Shown in pieces: positions 29,629 to 41,960 of a stretch of DNA of 64,000 bases (position 1 is its first letter; each line of letters opens with the position of its first letter). A model generated the notes under the pieces. The model was given only the letters and a program-made list of their open reading frames with translations, was not told the origin of the DNA and did no database searches. A program made the position numbers and the translations under genes. The DNA comes from Paulinella micropora (Eukaryota; Cercozoa; Imbricatea; Euglyphida; Paulinellidae): NCBI GenBank assembly GCA_019918135.1, contig WBZZ01004539.1, positions 86,001 to 150,000 of the forward strand, read 5' to 3'.

Positions 29629-31450
29629 TTACCTACCAATGTTTTGGTTACACTCTCGTTTTTGTTCGTTGTTTGTTTGGTTTTTGTTTTTGTTCTCTTT
29701 CGTTGAGGGTGGAGGCATGAGCAAAGAAGGCACATTTGTATTAGGCAAGTGAGGCAGTGAGATTGTCCTAGACAGACTAGACCTATCTACTCCGGCAACG
29801 GGTGTGCGTGATCTGACCTCACTGTTGGGTGTCGATGTGAGTGGGGCAGGCAAAAGTATGACTGTGGGTGGGGCACTTGCATCACCCTCTTCCTCACTCT
29901 CTTCATCTACCTCACCACCACCTCCATGCAAGACAAAGACTGTTCCCTCAAACAAGTCTACATCTTCCTCTTCCCCATCTTCTCCATCACCTCCTTCCTC
30001 CTGATCATCGACCTGATCTAAGGCTATGTCCTCAATGACCGTGATTCTCTCATCCACCGGAATCTCTTTTCCTCTATCTTCTCCTTGCGCCAACACCATT
30101 GTTTTGGCTTTTGGGCATTGAGCACGATTGTGCTTTTTGCCCTTGCACCGGTTGCAAGGCAACCTTGAGCAAGTCGCCCGCCAATGGTCTTTCGCCCCGC
30201 ACTTATAACAACCCACCTTATCTTCCTCACCCTCGCTCTCTTTCGCAACAAAGGTACCTTGAGCCGGTCTGCGGGTGAGGGTTGAAGTGCTAGGCTTGTG
30301 AGTGACTACCTGGGTTTGGTTGTTACGAGATTCGGGACCGGAATTGAGACGAAAATTTTGCCAAACCTGTCTAATTACTCTCTCAACCTCGCGGTGGTTC
30401 AGTCGGTCCTCACGCCCTAGTTGGTAAACCATCGTATCTAACCCTGCAAAGACAGTGTGCTTTTTGAACTTCATCAGCAAGAAAGACGAAAAGAATTCAT
30501 CCGGAATTTTGCATTTATAGTCCTGCTGTATGCACTCTTCCAAGTATCTGTTCCTATCTAACCACAGCTCAATGGCCCCTCTTGGATAGGATGAGATGAA
30601 CACACGCATGCGTTAGATCACCTGCTGAATTGGCACCTCCATACCGGCGCTTAACAAGCACCATCATCCTTATAGGATTGCCATCAGCAACAGTCATACA
30701 TAGTGCAATCAGAGTGGGATGCTTGAAAGCAACAGACACATAAAGGCTTAGCTTGCGCATTGCCTTTGCGTGCTCCTTGCGTTCTTTAAGCTTACGTCTT
30801 CTCGCTCTTCTTTCCTTCTTCGACCTACTTCGTTCTTTTGGTCGTATGCGTGCATCTTGGCTCTCTCTTGTTTTAGAGGCCTCAGCGTCTGTTGTTTTCT
30901 TACCCATGTCTGGGGAACTAGTCACTCTGGCCCGGTCAAACTTCTTGTCTAATTCAAGGGCACGATCCTGTACGAACTTCCACCATGCGGCGAAGTCCCA
31001 CTTAAACTGCTTTCGGTTCAGTTCGGCCATTTCTACCCATACCTGCCAGGCTTTCTTCACCCTAGAGTCAGATTGCTTTGGACCCACTAACGCGTCCTTC
31101 ACTATCTGTTGCATCCGGTCGTCGGTTGGGGCTTGACCATAGTCGGCCAACCAGTCTCGCCTAGCGTTCAAGTCAACACACTGACCAACGTACTGCTGCT
31201 TACTAGTAAAGAGAAAGTCATTCAGCTCCTTCACCTTGTCCTGAACGTCAGCGGGGTCAGCTTTCTTGTACCGGGCTAGCAACCTGTCCCACAGTTCTTT
31301 TGGGTTTTGACCAAAGGTCAGCCGTTCCGGATCAGCCAAGTCACGCACTAGGCTTTTAGCCTCACCACCGAGCATATCATAAATGATGTTGAACACTCTC
31401 TCGTTTTGTTTGCTCATCTCAGCAAGTATACTAGCGTCATAGGCCATCAC
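29629..31450 (-). pseudogene. Copia gag with two zinc knuckles
   Basis: Frames 30569-31450 and 29629-30609 form the gag core: helical capsid-like sequence (ELWDRLLARYKKADPADVQDKV), and two CCHC knuckles, CYKCGAKDHWRATC and CNRCKGKKHNRAQC, both CX2CX4HX4C. A frameshift near 30600 separates the capsid and nucleocapsid parts. An acidic, Pro/Thr-rich tail follows. Confidence 0.8.
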
Positions 31451-31595
31451 ATGTCGTGTCAGTGCTCCAGCACGATCATCACCCCCTAGTGGGGTTTTGA
31501 CCTTAGAGGGGGCAGTCTGTCCTCGGGAGGCCCTACTCTTGCTGTCGCCCTCTAAGTCTGAGCCCTTGCCAGTTGACAGCCTAGGTTTGTCAGTG

Positions 31596-32096
31596 CTAGC
31601 ATACCCACGAGTAGAGGTCAGGAATGTTCCGGTCTTCCTCTACCTCCTTTTCTTCTTCAGTCTCAGTGGTTTGGTTCTCCGTCGGACTGCTAAATACCGG
31701 TTTGTAAAGCTTGATTGGTGTTTTCTGCTCTCCCCTTACCCCTAACGCCTCATTTAGGTTTGAAGCAGCCGGTTTGGGGTTTGGCATAGGCCACAGGCGA
31801 GTAGGACCCTTGGTTTCGTCCTCAAAGTAATCCTTCCCTACTTCCTCGTCTAAGCTGGCCCAACCGCTCACCTCAGCTACCTCTTCCCAAGCTAGTATGA
31901 AGGAAGGCACCTCCCTACCTTTGAGCTGTATTCCTAGTACGTTTTCACGATGGACATATTGCTTGTGGGCGGCGGCACCCTGTAGTACTTCCTTAGGCGC
32001 CTTAGCATTACAGCTTTGAACTACCTGTCTATGCAGTAGGATCCATGCTTCTTTGCCAGTGAATGTGATTTTATTGTCCGTCTTACTAGTAGCCAT
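31596..32096 (-). CDS. N-terminal part of copia gag
   Basis: MATSKTDNKITFTGKEAWILLHRQVVQSCNAK: a 166-codon frame with the usual gag opening (ITFTGKEAWILLHRQV is like the 'F-x-G-x-n-y-x-x-W' start of copia gags). The frame ends at 31596, and the next gag part starts at 31450 in another frame. Confidence 0.6.
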   Translation of the reverse strand: MATSKTDNKITFTGKEAWILLHRQVVQSCNAKAPKEVLQGAAAHKQYVHRENVLGIQLKGREVPSFILAWEEVAEVSGWASLDEEVGKDYFEDETKGPTRLWPMPNPKPAASNLNEALGVRGEQKTPIKLYKPVFSSPTENQTTETEEEKEVEEDRNIPDLYSWVC

Positions 32097-33260
32097 TTCT
32101 AACTACCGTCAGTCTCGAACAGACACACACTCACCTTACACACTCCCACACCCAGCACACAGCTATGCTCTCTACTTGCTAAATAGAGATAGAGTCACAC
32201 TATGCTCACGTTGTTCTGATGGCACAGACACAGGCAAGCTACCACACACACGCCCACACAGAGAGGACACTACAGAGGCCACGAGCAGACTCACACACAC
32301 ACTACACAGAATAGTGTTTGCTTGTCCACACCACCCTTTACGCTCTCTCTCTTCATCTACGTGTGCTACCACTGACTCTATTGCTCAGACTACACAGAGG
32401 CTACCTCAGCTACCACCTACAATAGCCTTCCACCTACTAGAAGCCCTATTTGCAAAGTCAGTTCTTCGACCTACAAAGGTTGTAGTTGTTTTGGTACAAC
32501 CACCTAAACAGTCACCTTACACTTTGTGCTACTCGCTCACGGCTCTCCACACACGTTCAACACTCCCTTCCGCCAAAGGGTCGGCAAGGGAGAGAGTACA
32601 ACAAATAGTATGCCCGTGTGTCCTTCTTGGCAAGGAAACAAACACGTTCAGCAAACTCTTCAGCCAAGGGCCGGAAAGAGAGAGCACAACAAATAGTATG
32701 CCCGTGTGTCCTTCTAAACAAAGGAGACAAACACGTTCAGCACACACCCCTAGACAAGAACAATAACCTTTCAGAGGCACAAACCCCTCTCGCTCAGCCT
32801 GAACGATCCGGAGCAACTCTCTCTGTCTGTCTTGTCCCTCTTGCCCTTCCGCTGCACACAAGCAGAGTAGAGCGTGAGAAGTGTCCACAGTGATCAGCTG
32901 TGTGCACAGGCAATTCAAAATGCGCGCGTTCCTGAAAGGGGTCACTTCAGGTAGACCCCACACCCCTTTAACGAAGGTCTTCTGCTTCGATCCGTTAACG
33001 CAGTACCGCTCCAAGGCTCATAACCCAATGGAGAAAGCCCTCGCAACTGCTTCTTGGAGATAACCGGCATGCGGGCCGTCCCCCTCCTACCGGCTTGCGA
33101 CTTCCACGACACAGAAATTTAACAATAATGAAACACATTCCCGCCCGTCTAACTGGCGACGCCACACAAAAGATGTACCTTTGGAAATTGACACACGAAA
33201 CTGCCTGATATGGGTGATAAAGGTAATGGTAAAAAGCTGGTGCCACCAGTACCAGAAAAG
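32097..33260. other. Upstream flank of copia element with an internal duplication
   Basis: No supported gene. It is rich in CACACA and contains a direct duplication: AGTATGCCCGTGTGTCCTTCT at about 32608-32628 and 32697-32717, with matching flanks over roughly 90 bases. It may include the 5' LTR and leader, but I could not find the partner LTR. Confidence 0.4.
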
Positions 33261-34151
33261 GTACTCTAATTGACTGTATTAATAACTAATAATACTACTA
33301 ACAGTAACGATTACTGCTAACGTATAAATTAGCAATACGGACATAACTGAGGAGGAAGGGTCTAATTAATTGTCCAATGTTCGGGGTATTGACAAAAGCA
33401 TTAATATTGAGAAGTTCAGCACCATCTCAAACCCATCTCAACCCCAACTCAGATCTTCTCAGGACCGGCCTAGATTTCTCAGCCTTTCTTAATTTAAATG
33501 AATTACGTTGGTATTAATAAGAATTCATGGGGAAATATGAATATCTCCTTTCCGGCTGAGCCGACTTATTTAGATGGGTTTGGAGTGTGCAATCGCCCGC
33601 AGGGAAATCATCACACACGGGGGAGGGCACCTACTCCAACAACACGCGCTGCCAACCCCACCCCGCGGGGTTGGCGTAGGTGTCCTAAAGAGTTTTTAAA
33701 TTTTTTACACAAACATCATGAGGCTTTTATTATAATATTGTATTACAATAAAACACTTGCTACTCAACAGGAAGCGCAGTAATCACTGATATAAAGAAAT
33801 AATCTCATAGATGGAAACAAAATGAAAAAGAAATTGTAGCTAAGATAGATATGACTAAAGAAAACGACTGCCTCACGTATGGGATCTAATTGGCATTCTC
33901 AAACGGGAGTGAAAACTCTTGCCAGCCTGAGAAGGCATCTCAGCTAGGAGGTGACGCCGCATTTTCACGCTACTGAAGCCCTGATATGAATCCTGATTCA
34001 AAGGTCGACGATACAGCAAGCTTGTTAACATCGGGCTGCTGTGAAAACCAGACAATCTTCAGACTCTTGCTCTTGTTGTGGGCCGGCATGCCATATCACG
34101 GATGACACATTTTGTGAGGCCTGCTTGCAGGATGGGAGAGACAGGAAGGAA

Positions 34152-34184
<33 letters not shown>

Positions 34185-34186
34185 GG

Positions 34187-34217
<31 letters not shown>

Positions 34218-34900
34218 CGCCATTACAATGACATTTTGATTTACACAATAACAATAATGCAGAACATAACAATAACAACGAAGGAAGGAGGAGATGAAGA
34301 ATTAGTACTAATACCAAAAGAAAATATGAAGACGATGAAGAAAAAAGAGACACGAGAAAGGAAAAAAACTGTAAAAAGAACTAAACAATTTAGCATACCG
34401 GTTAGTTTAATTTGAAAAAAGACTTTAGGACTGACAGTGTGAAAAAGACTTGCGAAAGGTATTGATACGAGTAAAAAACAACGTCTTTTTACGGCAGAAA
34501 GTGCCACTAATGAGCTCTGTGCATTGCGGGTGTGAGTTTGGATACAACCCCAAGGGATAAATACACAACGAACTCTTGTTAAAAGTCTCTGTGGCTGCAA
34601 TAAGTCCTAACTCCAGAGAGTAGGTGAAATACCAGTAAATAGCTGAGAGAACACTTCGTTTATTTACGTAAATTTCTACTTGTTTGCAGACTTGGGTTGC
34701 AAACTACGAACACGATGAATCGTAGATTGTGAGTTGGTATCGTGCGACACTTGAAAATGCTGATGTAGCACTTGAAGGAGGGCTTCAAGTCCAAGTTGTG
34801 GGTTCAAGTGTCCGAGATTCGCTTTTGGAAAAGGTCTTCTACAGTCATGATGTAAAAACTTGAACACTCCTGAACGATTGTAAGCACTACCTCACACGAC
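33261..34900. other. Unassigned host-like sequence with GA microsatellite
   Basis: No gene supported. 34152-34213 is a (GA)n/(GAGG)n microsatellite. The rest is unique, moderately AT-rich and has no long open frames with coding-like composition. Confidence 0.4.
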
Positions 34901-35289
34901 TAGCACAGAGTACTGATCGTCGGAAAGCTACTTAACACACCTCACCCAGATACAGTCAACAACAATGACCGATCTGGTTCCCAGAGAGTGCGTCGTTCCA
35001 ATTTCAAATCCTTGTGAGTTCGTTACAATAAAGGCAAATGGAAAGTGTATTAAGACAGGAGGTGTAGGCATCACCCCCCGGATAGCCGGTAAAAAGTACC
35101 CTTTTCCTGGTGACAGGTGCACCAGCCTGTTTTTCAGTATTATTTGTCCGGATTGGACCTGATGCCATTTTATTCCCGGTCTGTTGCCGTTTTCCTTTTC
35201 GGCTTCACTGAGCTAATACAACGAGACATCATTCTCATTCTTGAGGGCTGTGTTTGGTTGTATTACCGACTTTTTATTGAGCTATCGTT

Positions 35290-36100
35290 GGGGGCATTAC
35301 ATTTGGAGTCCCATGCCGGGCTTTGAGAAGTGGGATGAAGAGGCTTTGCAAGCGTTTCATACGCTCAAAGATCTTATTTACAAAGACCCGAAGGATGGAG
35401 GACTGGTGTTAACGATGCCCGACTTAACGAAACAATTCGTAGTCGATACCGATGCATCTAAGTTTGCGATTGGGGCTGTATTACAGCAGGAAGATGAGGA
35501 GAAGAAATTACGCCCAATCATGTTTAGAAGTTGTGTGCGGCGGAGAGAAACTATTGCACAAGGCAAAGAGAGGAGTTGGCGGTGGAAGGCAAAAGAGAGG
35601 AGTTGGCGGTGGTATGGGCCCTCAAGAGGCTCAGAGAGTATTTGTGTGGAGGACCTCAATTTATCGTTAGAACTGATCATCATAACCTGTTATGGTTGAT
35701 GAATCATGAACAGACGGGACGGCTAGCGCGATGGCAAGCGTTCTTGTCTTGTTTCGATTTTACAATGGTCCATCTACCGGGGAAGCGAAATGCGGTCGCT
35801 GATAGCCTCTCTAGGCTAGAGTTTAACTCAGAAGTATCGGCGTTGGTGTCCACGGTGGAGATGGAAGACTTGTCCACTGACAAGGTGTATGAGGTCAGCC
35901 ACATTGAGGCGATGGAGATGGGGAGTAGAGTCCGATATGACCGCACGGGTCTACGGTACAGTCCACAAGGCCCGGATCACGGGATATGTTGTGAGTTACA
36001 TACCCAGGAGGACGCTGAGTGGTCCTATGAGGTATATGAGAATGCGAAGGCGAACATAAGAGAGGAAGAGGAGACGCAGGAAGTTTATGCGGAGAAGTGA
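35290..36100 (+). pseudogene. Gypsy RT end and RNase H
   Basis: FEKWDEEALQAFHTLKDLI and PDLTKQFVVDTDASKFAIGA are the RT-to-RNase H junction. After a frameshift near 35530 come WALKRLREYLCGG, VRTDHHNLLWL and LPGKRNAVADSLSRL, the conserved end of gypsy RNase H. A 27-bp tandem duplication at about 35567-35620 duplicates the REELAV segment. Broken by the frameshift and duplication. Confidence 0.85.
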
Positions 36101-36172
36101 CCTAGACGATGACCCGGAGAGGATCGGGGTAAGGCTAGAAGATGGTACTATCCATATAGCCTCGCCTACCGC

Positions 36173-37930
36173 ATGGAGGCAACAACAGGCTCAGATCCGG
36201 AGTTTAAGGAACTGTATCAGAACCCGGATGAGCTAAAGATGACGAAATCGATCAAAGATCAAATGAAGGAGATGGGATGGAGAGATGGTCTACTGTGGTA
36301 CAAGGGCCTTCACTTTCGCTATGCACCACAGCCGGACAAATGGACCCTTTGGGTACCGGAGAGTCTGAGACGATTTATATTTTTCGCAGCTCACAATTGC
36401 CCACTTTTGGCGCATCCGGGTCGACAACGAACTCATATGTTCGTAGCGAGGCGATTCTGGTGGAAGAAGATGAAGGAGGAGATAGATCAGGCGGTGGATG
36501 CATGCATCCCGTGCAAGATAAACAAAACACCGCTGAAGGCAAATTTTGGCCTGATCGGCGAATTTCCTCTTCATGCGGGGATGTTTGAGTTTATACACAT
36601 TGATCATGTGGGACCTTTCCCAGAATCGAAGGAAGGTTACAGATACCTCCTTACGGCTATTGACAGAGCCACCAATTATGTGTGGATCATCCCTGTCAAT
36701 GACGTCACCGGCAAGACGACGGCCGAAGCGCTGATCGATAGGATCATCTCACAGATCGGAGTACCAAGAAAGATATGTTCTGATCGAGGCTCAGACTTTA
36801 ATAACGAGGTCATCGACAAACTATCTAAGTATTACGGGATGAAATGGCAATATGTTACTGCCTATAACCCGCGAGCAAATGGGAAAATCGAGCGGGTACA
36901 CAGACCCCTCAAAGCCTCACTAAAGATGTATTGCACGAAGAAGGAGAATCAAAGAGCATGTGTCGAGGCAGCACCATCATTTGCGTTTGCAATGAACTGT
37001 CTACCCTCTACGGCGTTAGGAGGCTCGAAGAGCTCAATCTCGCCATATCAGCTACTATATGGGCGTGAGCCTGATATCCCGACTTCGCTCCTTCACCCAA
37101 AAGAGACTTGGGCGGATGCGGATGAGTTGTTTGGGATGAGACTTAGAGTGAAGATGGAGGCGGAGCAAATAGTCAGGGCGCATAGAGAGGCGGAGCGCCG
37201 AAAGACGGATGCTGAAGGGGTGCGACAAGCGCACTTGGATCAGATCAAATTTCAGGTTGGGGATATTGTACTATTGTACCATCCTCAGGTCCCGAAGGGA
37301 GTCAGCTCTAAGCTGTTCACTCATTGGAAAGGATCTTATAAAATCATGGAACAGACGGGACCTCTGAATTGCAAGATCAGGGGTAGAGGGAAGGTGCAAA
37401 TTGTGAATGTACGAAGGCTGATTAAGTATGATCCCTTCTTACTGGAAGATGAATCCGTTGAAGAGGCGTTAAAAAGGATGAAAGATGATTTCAAAGAGGT
37501 GCCACCCATCCACAAGGAGGTTGGCATAGACCAAGAAGATGCTTATCGTGCGCCGATAGCTGAGAAGGAGGAGAGTGAAGTTGACGGTAAGGAGAAGACT
37601 GACCGCATAAGCGCGGTGGGGACTCAGTCTAAGTCTCCACGAGAGCACAGCGGAAAGAAGGAGAAGATCACAGAGGCGCAGCTAAGGAGAGCGCGAAATG
37701 ATCTTATCAACGACCAACCGAGGAAGGCGATGAGGTCGATGGGATCAAAGGACGTCCACCAGGAGGAGGAGGGGACGGACACTGACCCAAACGCGGGCAA
37801 CGTTGAGATCGTTCATGAGCGATGGAAGGAAGGTGACGCAATAGCAACCATCGCATGGGTGAAAGACGCTTTTTATCTTATGAGACCAGCAGAACAACAT
37901 GTTGCTGATGACACTCTCTCAGACTTATAA
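36173..37930 (+). CDS. Gypsy integrase (585 aa)
   Basis: An open frame with the HHCC zinc part (HNCPLLAHPGRQRTHMFVARRFWW, CIPCK), the rve core with Asp in IHIDHVGPFP, Asp in KICSDRGSDF and Glu in NGKIERVH, and the GPY/F-type C-terminal module (FQVGDIVLLYHP, HWKGSYKI). A charged tail follows. Unusually well kept for the neighbourhood, but it lacks the upstream polyprotein. Confidence 0.85.
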   Translation: MEATTGSDPEFKELYQNPDELKMTKSIKDQMKEMGWRDGLLWYKGLHFRYAPQPDKWTLWVPESLRRFIFFAAHNCPLLAHPGRQRTHMFVARRFWWKKMKEEIDQAVDACIPCKINKTPLKANFGLIGEFPLHAGMFEFIHIDHVGPFPESKEGYRYLLTAIDRATNYVWIIPVNDVTGKTTAEALIDRIISQIGVPRKICSDRGSDFNNEVIDKLSKYYGMKWQYVTAYNPRANGKIERVHRPLKASLKMYCTKKENQRACVEAAPSFAFAMNCLPSTALGGSKSSISPYQLLYGREPDIPTSLLHPKETWADADELFGMRLRVKMEAEQIVRAHREAERRKTDAEGVRQAHLDQIKFQVGDIVLLYHPQVPKGVSSKLFTHWKGSYKIMEQTGPLNCKIRGRGKVQIVNVRRLIKYDPFLLEDESVEEALKRMKDDFKEVPPIHKEVGIDQEDAYRAPIAEKEESEVDGKEKTDRISAVGTQSKSPREHSGKKEKITEAQLRRARNDLINDQPRKAMRSMGSKDVHQEEEGTDTDPNAGNVEIVHERWKEGDAIATIAWVKDAFYLMRPAEQHVADDTLSDL

Positions 37931-38315
37931 GCGGGTCGTGGCAGTTCCACGAAAAACGCGTGTAACACGGACACTCAAAATATCATCAGCCGCAAAAATA
38001 ATGCAACCGATACTCCAGTTCTGGAGAAATATGGACCCGGTCGAGGGTCCAAAGGAAAGACATTATCTGCCAGTATATAAAGACGCAAAAAGTCTCGAGA
38101 CATGGGATGATACAATTACTCCCAGAGACAAGGATTACACTGCGTGGACCATTCAGACACTGCCACGAGGAGTGCTTGAAGTCCCTTTTGACTCATCGCT
38201 GGGCGGAATCCCTAACAAGATCTGGGACATTCTCGAAAAGTTAAAGTTCGATTTAACTTTTGTTGGTGGCCCACCACCAGGCAAAGAAATCTGCGCCAGA
38301 AGACGAAGGCAGTGA
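37899..38315 (+). CDS. C-terminal gypsy-associated frame, unknown function
   Basis: A 138-codon frame overlapping the integrase end by 32 bases in another frame. It contains RNMDPVEGPKERHYLPVYKD and ends in ARRRRQ. It could be an additional gag-like or tail product read after frameshift. No family recognised. Confidence 0.3.
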   Translation: MLLMTLSQTYKRVVAVPRKTRVTRTLKISSAAKIMQPILQFWRNMDPVEGPKERHYLPVYKDAKSLETWDDTITPRDKDYTAWTIQTLPRGVLEVPFDSSLGGIPNKIWDILEKLKFDLTFVGGPPPGKEICARRRRQ

Positions 38316-38819
38316 CAAAGACACTATTTTTCTTTATGCGTCTCAAATAAACTGATTGATTACCCACGGCGTATCATGATTTGATCATGCATCATCAGTT
38401 ATCAATATGAATATTAAAATGACTCAGTGATATAACTTGGCATTCGATCGCAACATACGAGTGCGAAAGGTCGATCGACACTGATACTACACCGTAGACG
38501 GGATCGCTAGTGTAATGAGCGATGGTGTTCCCGAGTATGACCCTCTTGCAAGTCCTGGGATGATGTTCTCGAAAAAAATGAAATGTTCTCTGAACTTCCA
38601 TTAAATTATTTTTTTACGATACATAATATACTGTCGTACCTGTGCACGGTCAATCTCTACTTGTGTCAGTATATCGCAGGGTTGGGTACTTACATCCCGA
38701 CTTCAGACATAGTTACTAGGACTGGCCCCCTAATACTATATTATAGGATATCCGCTTTAGACAAGGGTATGTCATTAAAAAGACCATGTATTTACCGTCG
38801 GATCTTAGTGTGGATAATA

Positions 38820-38850
<31 letters not shown>

Positions 38851-38851
38851 T
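38316..38851. other. Unassigned spacer ending in AAT microsatellite
   Basis: No gene or LTR pair seen. It ends in a (AAT)n/(GATAAT)n tract at about 38813-38850 that begins the tandem repeat array. Confidence 0.35.
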
Positions 38852-39861
38852 ACTATATCTGAGGCGTACTGATGCAGCTAATGGCATATCCTCAACGGAC
38901 ATAAGCCTCCAATACCCTTGTTCGAGGTCCTCCACCCCCCCGTGTCAGTCTCTCGCCTGATGATCGGGGCCACCGATGGAGCTCCTGAGGGCAAGACTGC
39001 ACTAAGCCGAGGTTATTCCGCAGTCCCAGCAACCTCTTGCAAGACGTCACCGAATGTGCAAGTGCATACACCAAGCGCGGTTGCTAGAGCTGCCTCGAAA
39101 CCCCACCCATAACAATCTGGTGTCTGCTGGGTCCTGGGCTATCAACCAGCACATGCGGAGTTTAAGATCTTTTACGCGCGCAACGACCCTCCTCCCCAGC
39201 ATCTACCACCAAAGGGTTATGAGTTGGCGTCACAGTTTAACGCCTTGAGGCCATTGGGCTGGAACTCTGTTTAGCAAGTGTGACTAGGTTTTTTCATCGG
39301 GATTTCCCTCAAATATGTCACAGTCAACACTCCAAAATAATAATAATAATAATAACAATAATAATAATAATAATAATACTATATCTGAGGCGTACTGATG
39401 CAGCTAATGGCATATCCTCAACGGACATAAGCCTCCAATACCCTTGTTCGAGGTCCTCCACCCCCCCGTGTCAGTCTCTCGCCTGATGATCGGGGCCACC
39501 GATGGAGCTCCTGAGGGCAAGACTGCACTAAGCCGAGGTTATTCCGCAGTCCCAGCAACCTCTTGCAAGACGTCACCGAATGTGCAAGTGCATACACCAA
39601 GCGCGGTTGCTGGAGCTGCCTCGAAACCCCACCCATAACAATCTGGTGTCTGCTGGGTCCTGGGCTATCAACCAGCACATGCGGAGTTTAAGATCTTTTA
39701 CGCGCGCAACGACCCTCCTCCCCAGCATCTACCACCAAAGGGTTATGAGTTGGCGTCACAGTTTAACGCCTTGAGGCCATTGGGCTGGAACTCTGTTTAG
39801 CAAGTGTGACTAGGTTTTTTCATCGGGATTTCCCTCAAATATGTCACAGTCAACACTCCAA

Positions 39862-39933
<72 letters not shown>

Positions 39934-40812
39934 ATATCTGAGGCGTACTGATGCAGCTAATGGCATATCCTGAACGGACATAAGCCTCCAATACCCTTGT
40001 TCGAGGTCCTCCACCCCCCCGTGTCAGTCTCTCGCCTGATGATCGGGGCCACCGATGGAGCTCCTGAGGGCAAGACTGCACTAAGCCGAGGTTATTCCGC
40101 AGTCCCAGCAACCTCTTGCAAGACGTCACCGAATGTGCAAGTGCATACACCAAGCGCGGTTGCTAGAGCTGCCTCGAAACCCCACCCATAACAATCTGGT
40201 GTCTGCTGGGTCCTGGGCTATCAACCAGCACATGCGGAGTTTAAGATCTTTTACGCGCGCAACGACCCTCCTCCCCAGCATCTACCACCAAAGGGTTATG
40301 AGTTGGCGTCACAGTTTAACGCCTTGAGGCCATTGGGCTGGAACTCTGTTTAGCAAGTGTGACTAGGTTTTTTCATCGGGATTTCCCTCAAATATGTCAC
40401 AGTCAACACTCCAAGGCAGATTTACTATATCTGAGGCGTACTGATGCAGCTAATGGCATATCCTCAACGGACATAAGCCTCCAATACCCTTGTTCGAGGT
40501 CCTCCACCCCCCCGTGTCAGTCTCTCGCCTGATGATCGGGGCCACCGATGGAGCTCCTGAGGGCAAGACTGCACTAAGCCGAGGTTATTCCGCAGTCCCA
40601 GCAACCTCTTGCAAGACGTCACCGAATGTGCAAGTGCATACACCAAGCGCGGTTGCTAGAGCTGCCTCGAAACCCCACCCATAACAATCTGGTGTCTGCT
40701 GGGTCCTGGGCTATCAACCAGCATATGCGGAGTTTAAGATCTTTTACGCGCGCAACGACCCTCCTCCCCAGCATCTACCACCAAAGGGTTAGGAGTTGGC
40801 GTCACAGCTTGA

Positions 40813-40876
<64 letters not shown>

Positions 40877-40898
40877 TATATATATATATATATATATT
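38852..40898 (+). repeat. Four tandem copies of a 486-bp unit separated by (AAT)n
   Basis: Units start ACTATATCTGAGGCGTACTG at 38852, 39378, 39931 and 40424. The first three are about 486 bp and nearly identical, each ending CAGTCAACACTCCAA; the fourth is cut at about 40812. (AAT)n tracts separate units 1-2, 2-3 and follow unit 4, then a (TA)n run to 40898. TTGTTCGAGGTCC early in each unit resembles a pol III B box and TGGCATATCCTC an A box, so it may be a tRNA-derived SINE with an AAT tail. Confidence 0.7.
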
Positions 40899-41143
40899 GA
40901 TCTGTCATGGCTGAGCCCAAGGGCCATGCGCCTCCATCCCTCGACCCAACAGGGACTACAGTGAGTATGTTGGGAAGGGAAGAGTGACTCTAACCATCCT
41001 GCATAGAAGGCCCCAAAAGGAAGTCCCTACTACCCGCACAGGGTCGGGTACCTTGCAGGAAATCAACTACAAATGATTGATCTTCCCCGCATGAGAGCTC
41101 CATGAGACTGGGTAGGGCCCGCATGGAGGTACTCACAGGGGTA

Positions 41144-41145
<2 letters not shown>
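40899..41145 (+). repeat. Unrelated short repeat with (AAT)n ends
   Basis: A 240-bp unique block between microsatellites, containing GGCTGAGCCCAAGGGCCATG. It shares the GCGCCTCCATC word with the neighbouring SINE copies, so it may be a related or composite SINE. No open frame of note. Confidence 0.3.
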
Positions 41146-41176
<31 letters not shown>

Positions 41177-41177
<1 letters not shown>

Positions 41178-41445
41178 GTGCTTCTCTGTCAATGGCTGAT
41201 GCATTTCTGCACATGCGCCTCCATCGTCTCACCCGTGAGGGGAGTACGAAGAATTGACGATAAGCTCTAATGACACCCCCGCAAGGGCAGTTCCAACACT
41301 TCCAGACGGGCCGGTATGTTCAATGAAAATACTGGTCCAGAAAAAGACCGGTATGTTCAATGAAAATACTGGTGGCACCGACGGGAATCGAACTGGCGAC
41401 AGGGCCCAGATGGTAGAACTTGACCACTGGGCTATCACGGTGTCC

Positions 41446-41447
<2 letters not shown>
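41177..41447 (-). repeat. tRNA-derived SINE, full-length copy with (ATT)n tail
   Basis: On the minus strand it begins ATGGACACCGTGATAGCCCA, where TAGCCCAGTGG fits the pol III A box, then GTTCGATTCCCG fits the B box and ends in GGTGCC, the classic tRNA-related head. The body follows and the 3' end is an (ATT)n tract at 41147-41176. Contains a short internal duplication (CCGGTATGTTCAATGAAAAT twice). Confidence 0.8.
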
Positions 41448-41505
<58 letters not shown>

Positions 41506-41514
41506 GTGCTTCTC

Positions 41515-41697
41515 TGTCAATGGCTGATGCATTTCTGCACATGCGCCTCCATCGTCTCACCCGTGAGGGGAGTACGAAGAATTGACGATAAGCTCTAACG
41601 ACACCCCCGCAAGGGCAGTTCCAACACTTCCAGACGGGCCGGTATGTTCAATGAGAATACTGGTGGCACCGACGGGAATCGAACTGGCGACAGGGCC

Positions 41698-41698
<1 letters not shown>
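41515..41698 (-). repeat. tRNA-derived SINE, 5'-truncated copy
   Basis: Same family as 41177-41447; the head is cut just upstream of the B box (TTGGCCCTGTCGCC) and the 3' end is the (ATT)n tract at 41448-41514. Confidence 0.8.
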
Positions 41699-41730
<32 letters not shown>

Positions 41731-41731
<1 letters not shown>

Positions 41732-41960
41732 GTGCTTCTCTGTCAATGGCTGATGCAAATCTGCACATGCGCCTCCATCGTCTCACCCGTGAGGGGAGTA
41801 CGAAGAATTGACGATAAGCTCTAATGACACCCCCGCAAGGGCAGTTCCAACACTTCCAGACGGGCCGGTATGTTCAATGAAAATACTGGTCCAGACGGAT
41901 CGGTATGTTCAATGAAACTACTGGTGGCACCGACGGGAATCGAACTGGCGACAGGGCCCA

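Larger units (their letters stand above)
24616..32096 (-). mobile_element. Ty1/copia LTR retrotransposon, degraded
   Basis: In minus-strand order: gag (32096 to about 29630), protease (about 28310), integrase (27851-26830), reverse transcriptase (26076-24917), RNase H (to 24622). Integrase before reverse transcriptase defines the copia type. The coding sequence is broken by many frameshifts. I could not find a matching pair of LTRs at 24.0-24.6 and 32.1-33.3 kb, so at least one is lost or eroded. Confidence 0.85.
35290..38315 (+). mobile_element. Ty3/gypsy retrotransposon, 5'-truncated
   Basis: Only the last part of reverse transcriptase, then RNase H and integrase in gypsy order, are present. 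gag, protease and most of RT are missing upstream of about 35290, where unrelated sequence (34.9-35.29 kb) starts. LTRs not identified. Confidence 0.8.

Noticed and set aside
24030-33260. A clear LTR pair for the copia element
   Set aside because: I compared 24.03-24.60 and 32.10-33.26 kb by eye and found no shared long words; LTRs were therefore not annotated.
34041-34415. A 124-codon frame with Arg-Glu repeats
   Set aside because: Created by the (GA)n microsatellite at 34152-34213; no conserved sequence around it.
34965-35326. Short frames (65-69 codons) before the gypsy RNase H as a missing RT part
   Set aside because: No RT motifs are visible and the sequence changes character at about 35290; it looks like unrelated DNA at the truncation point.
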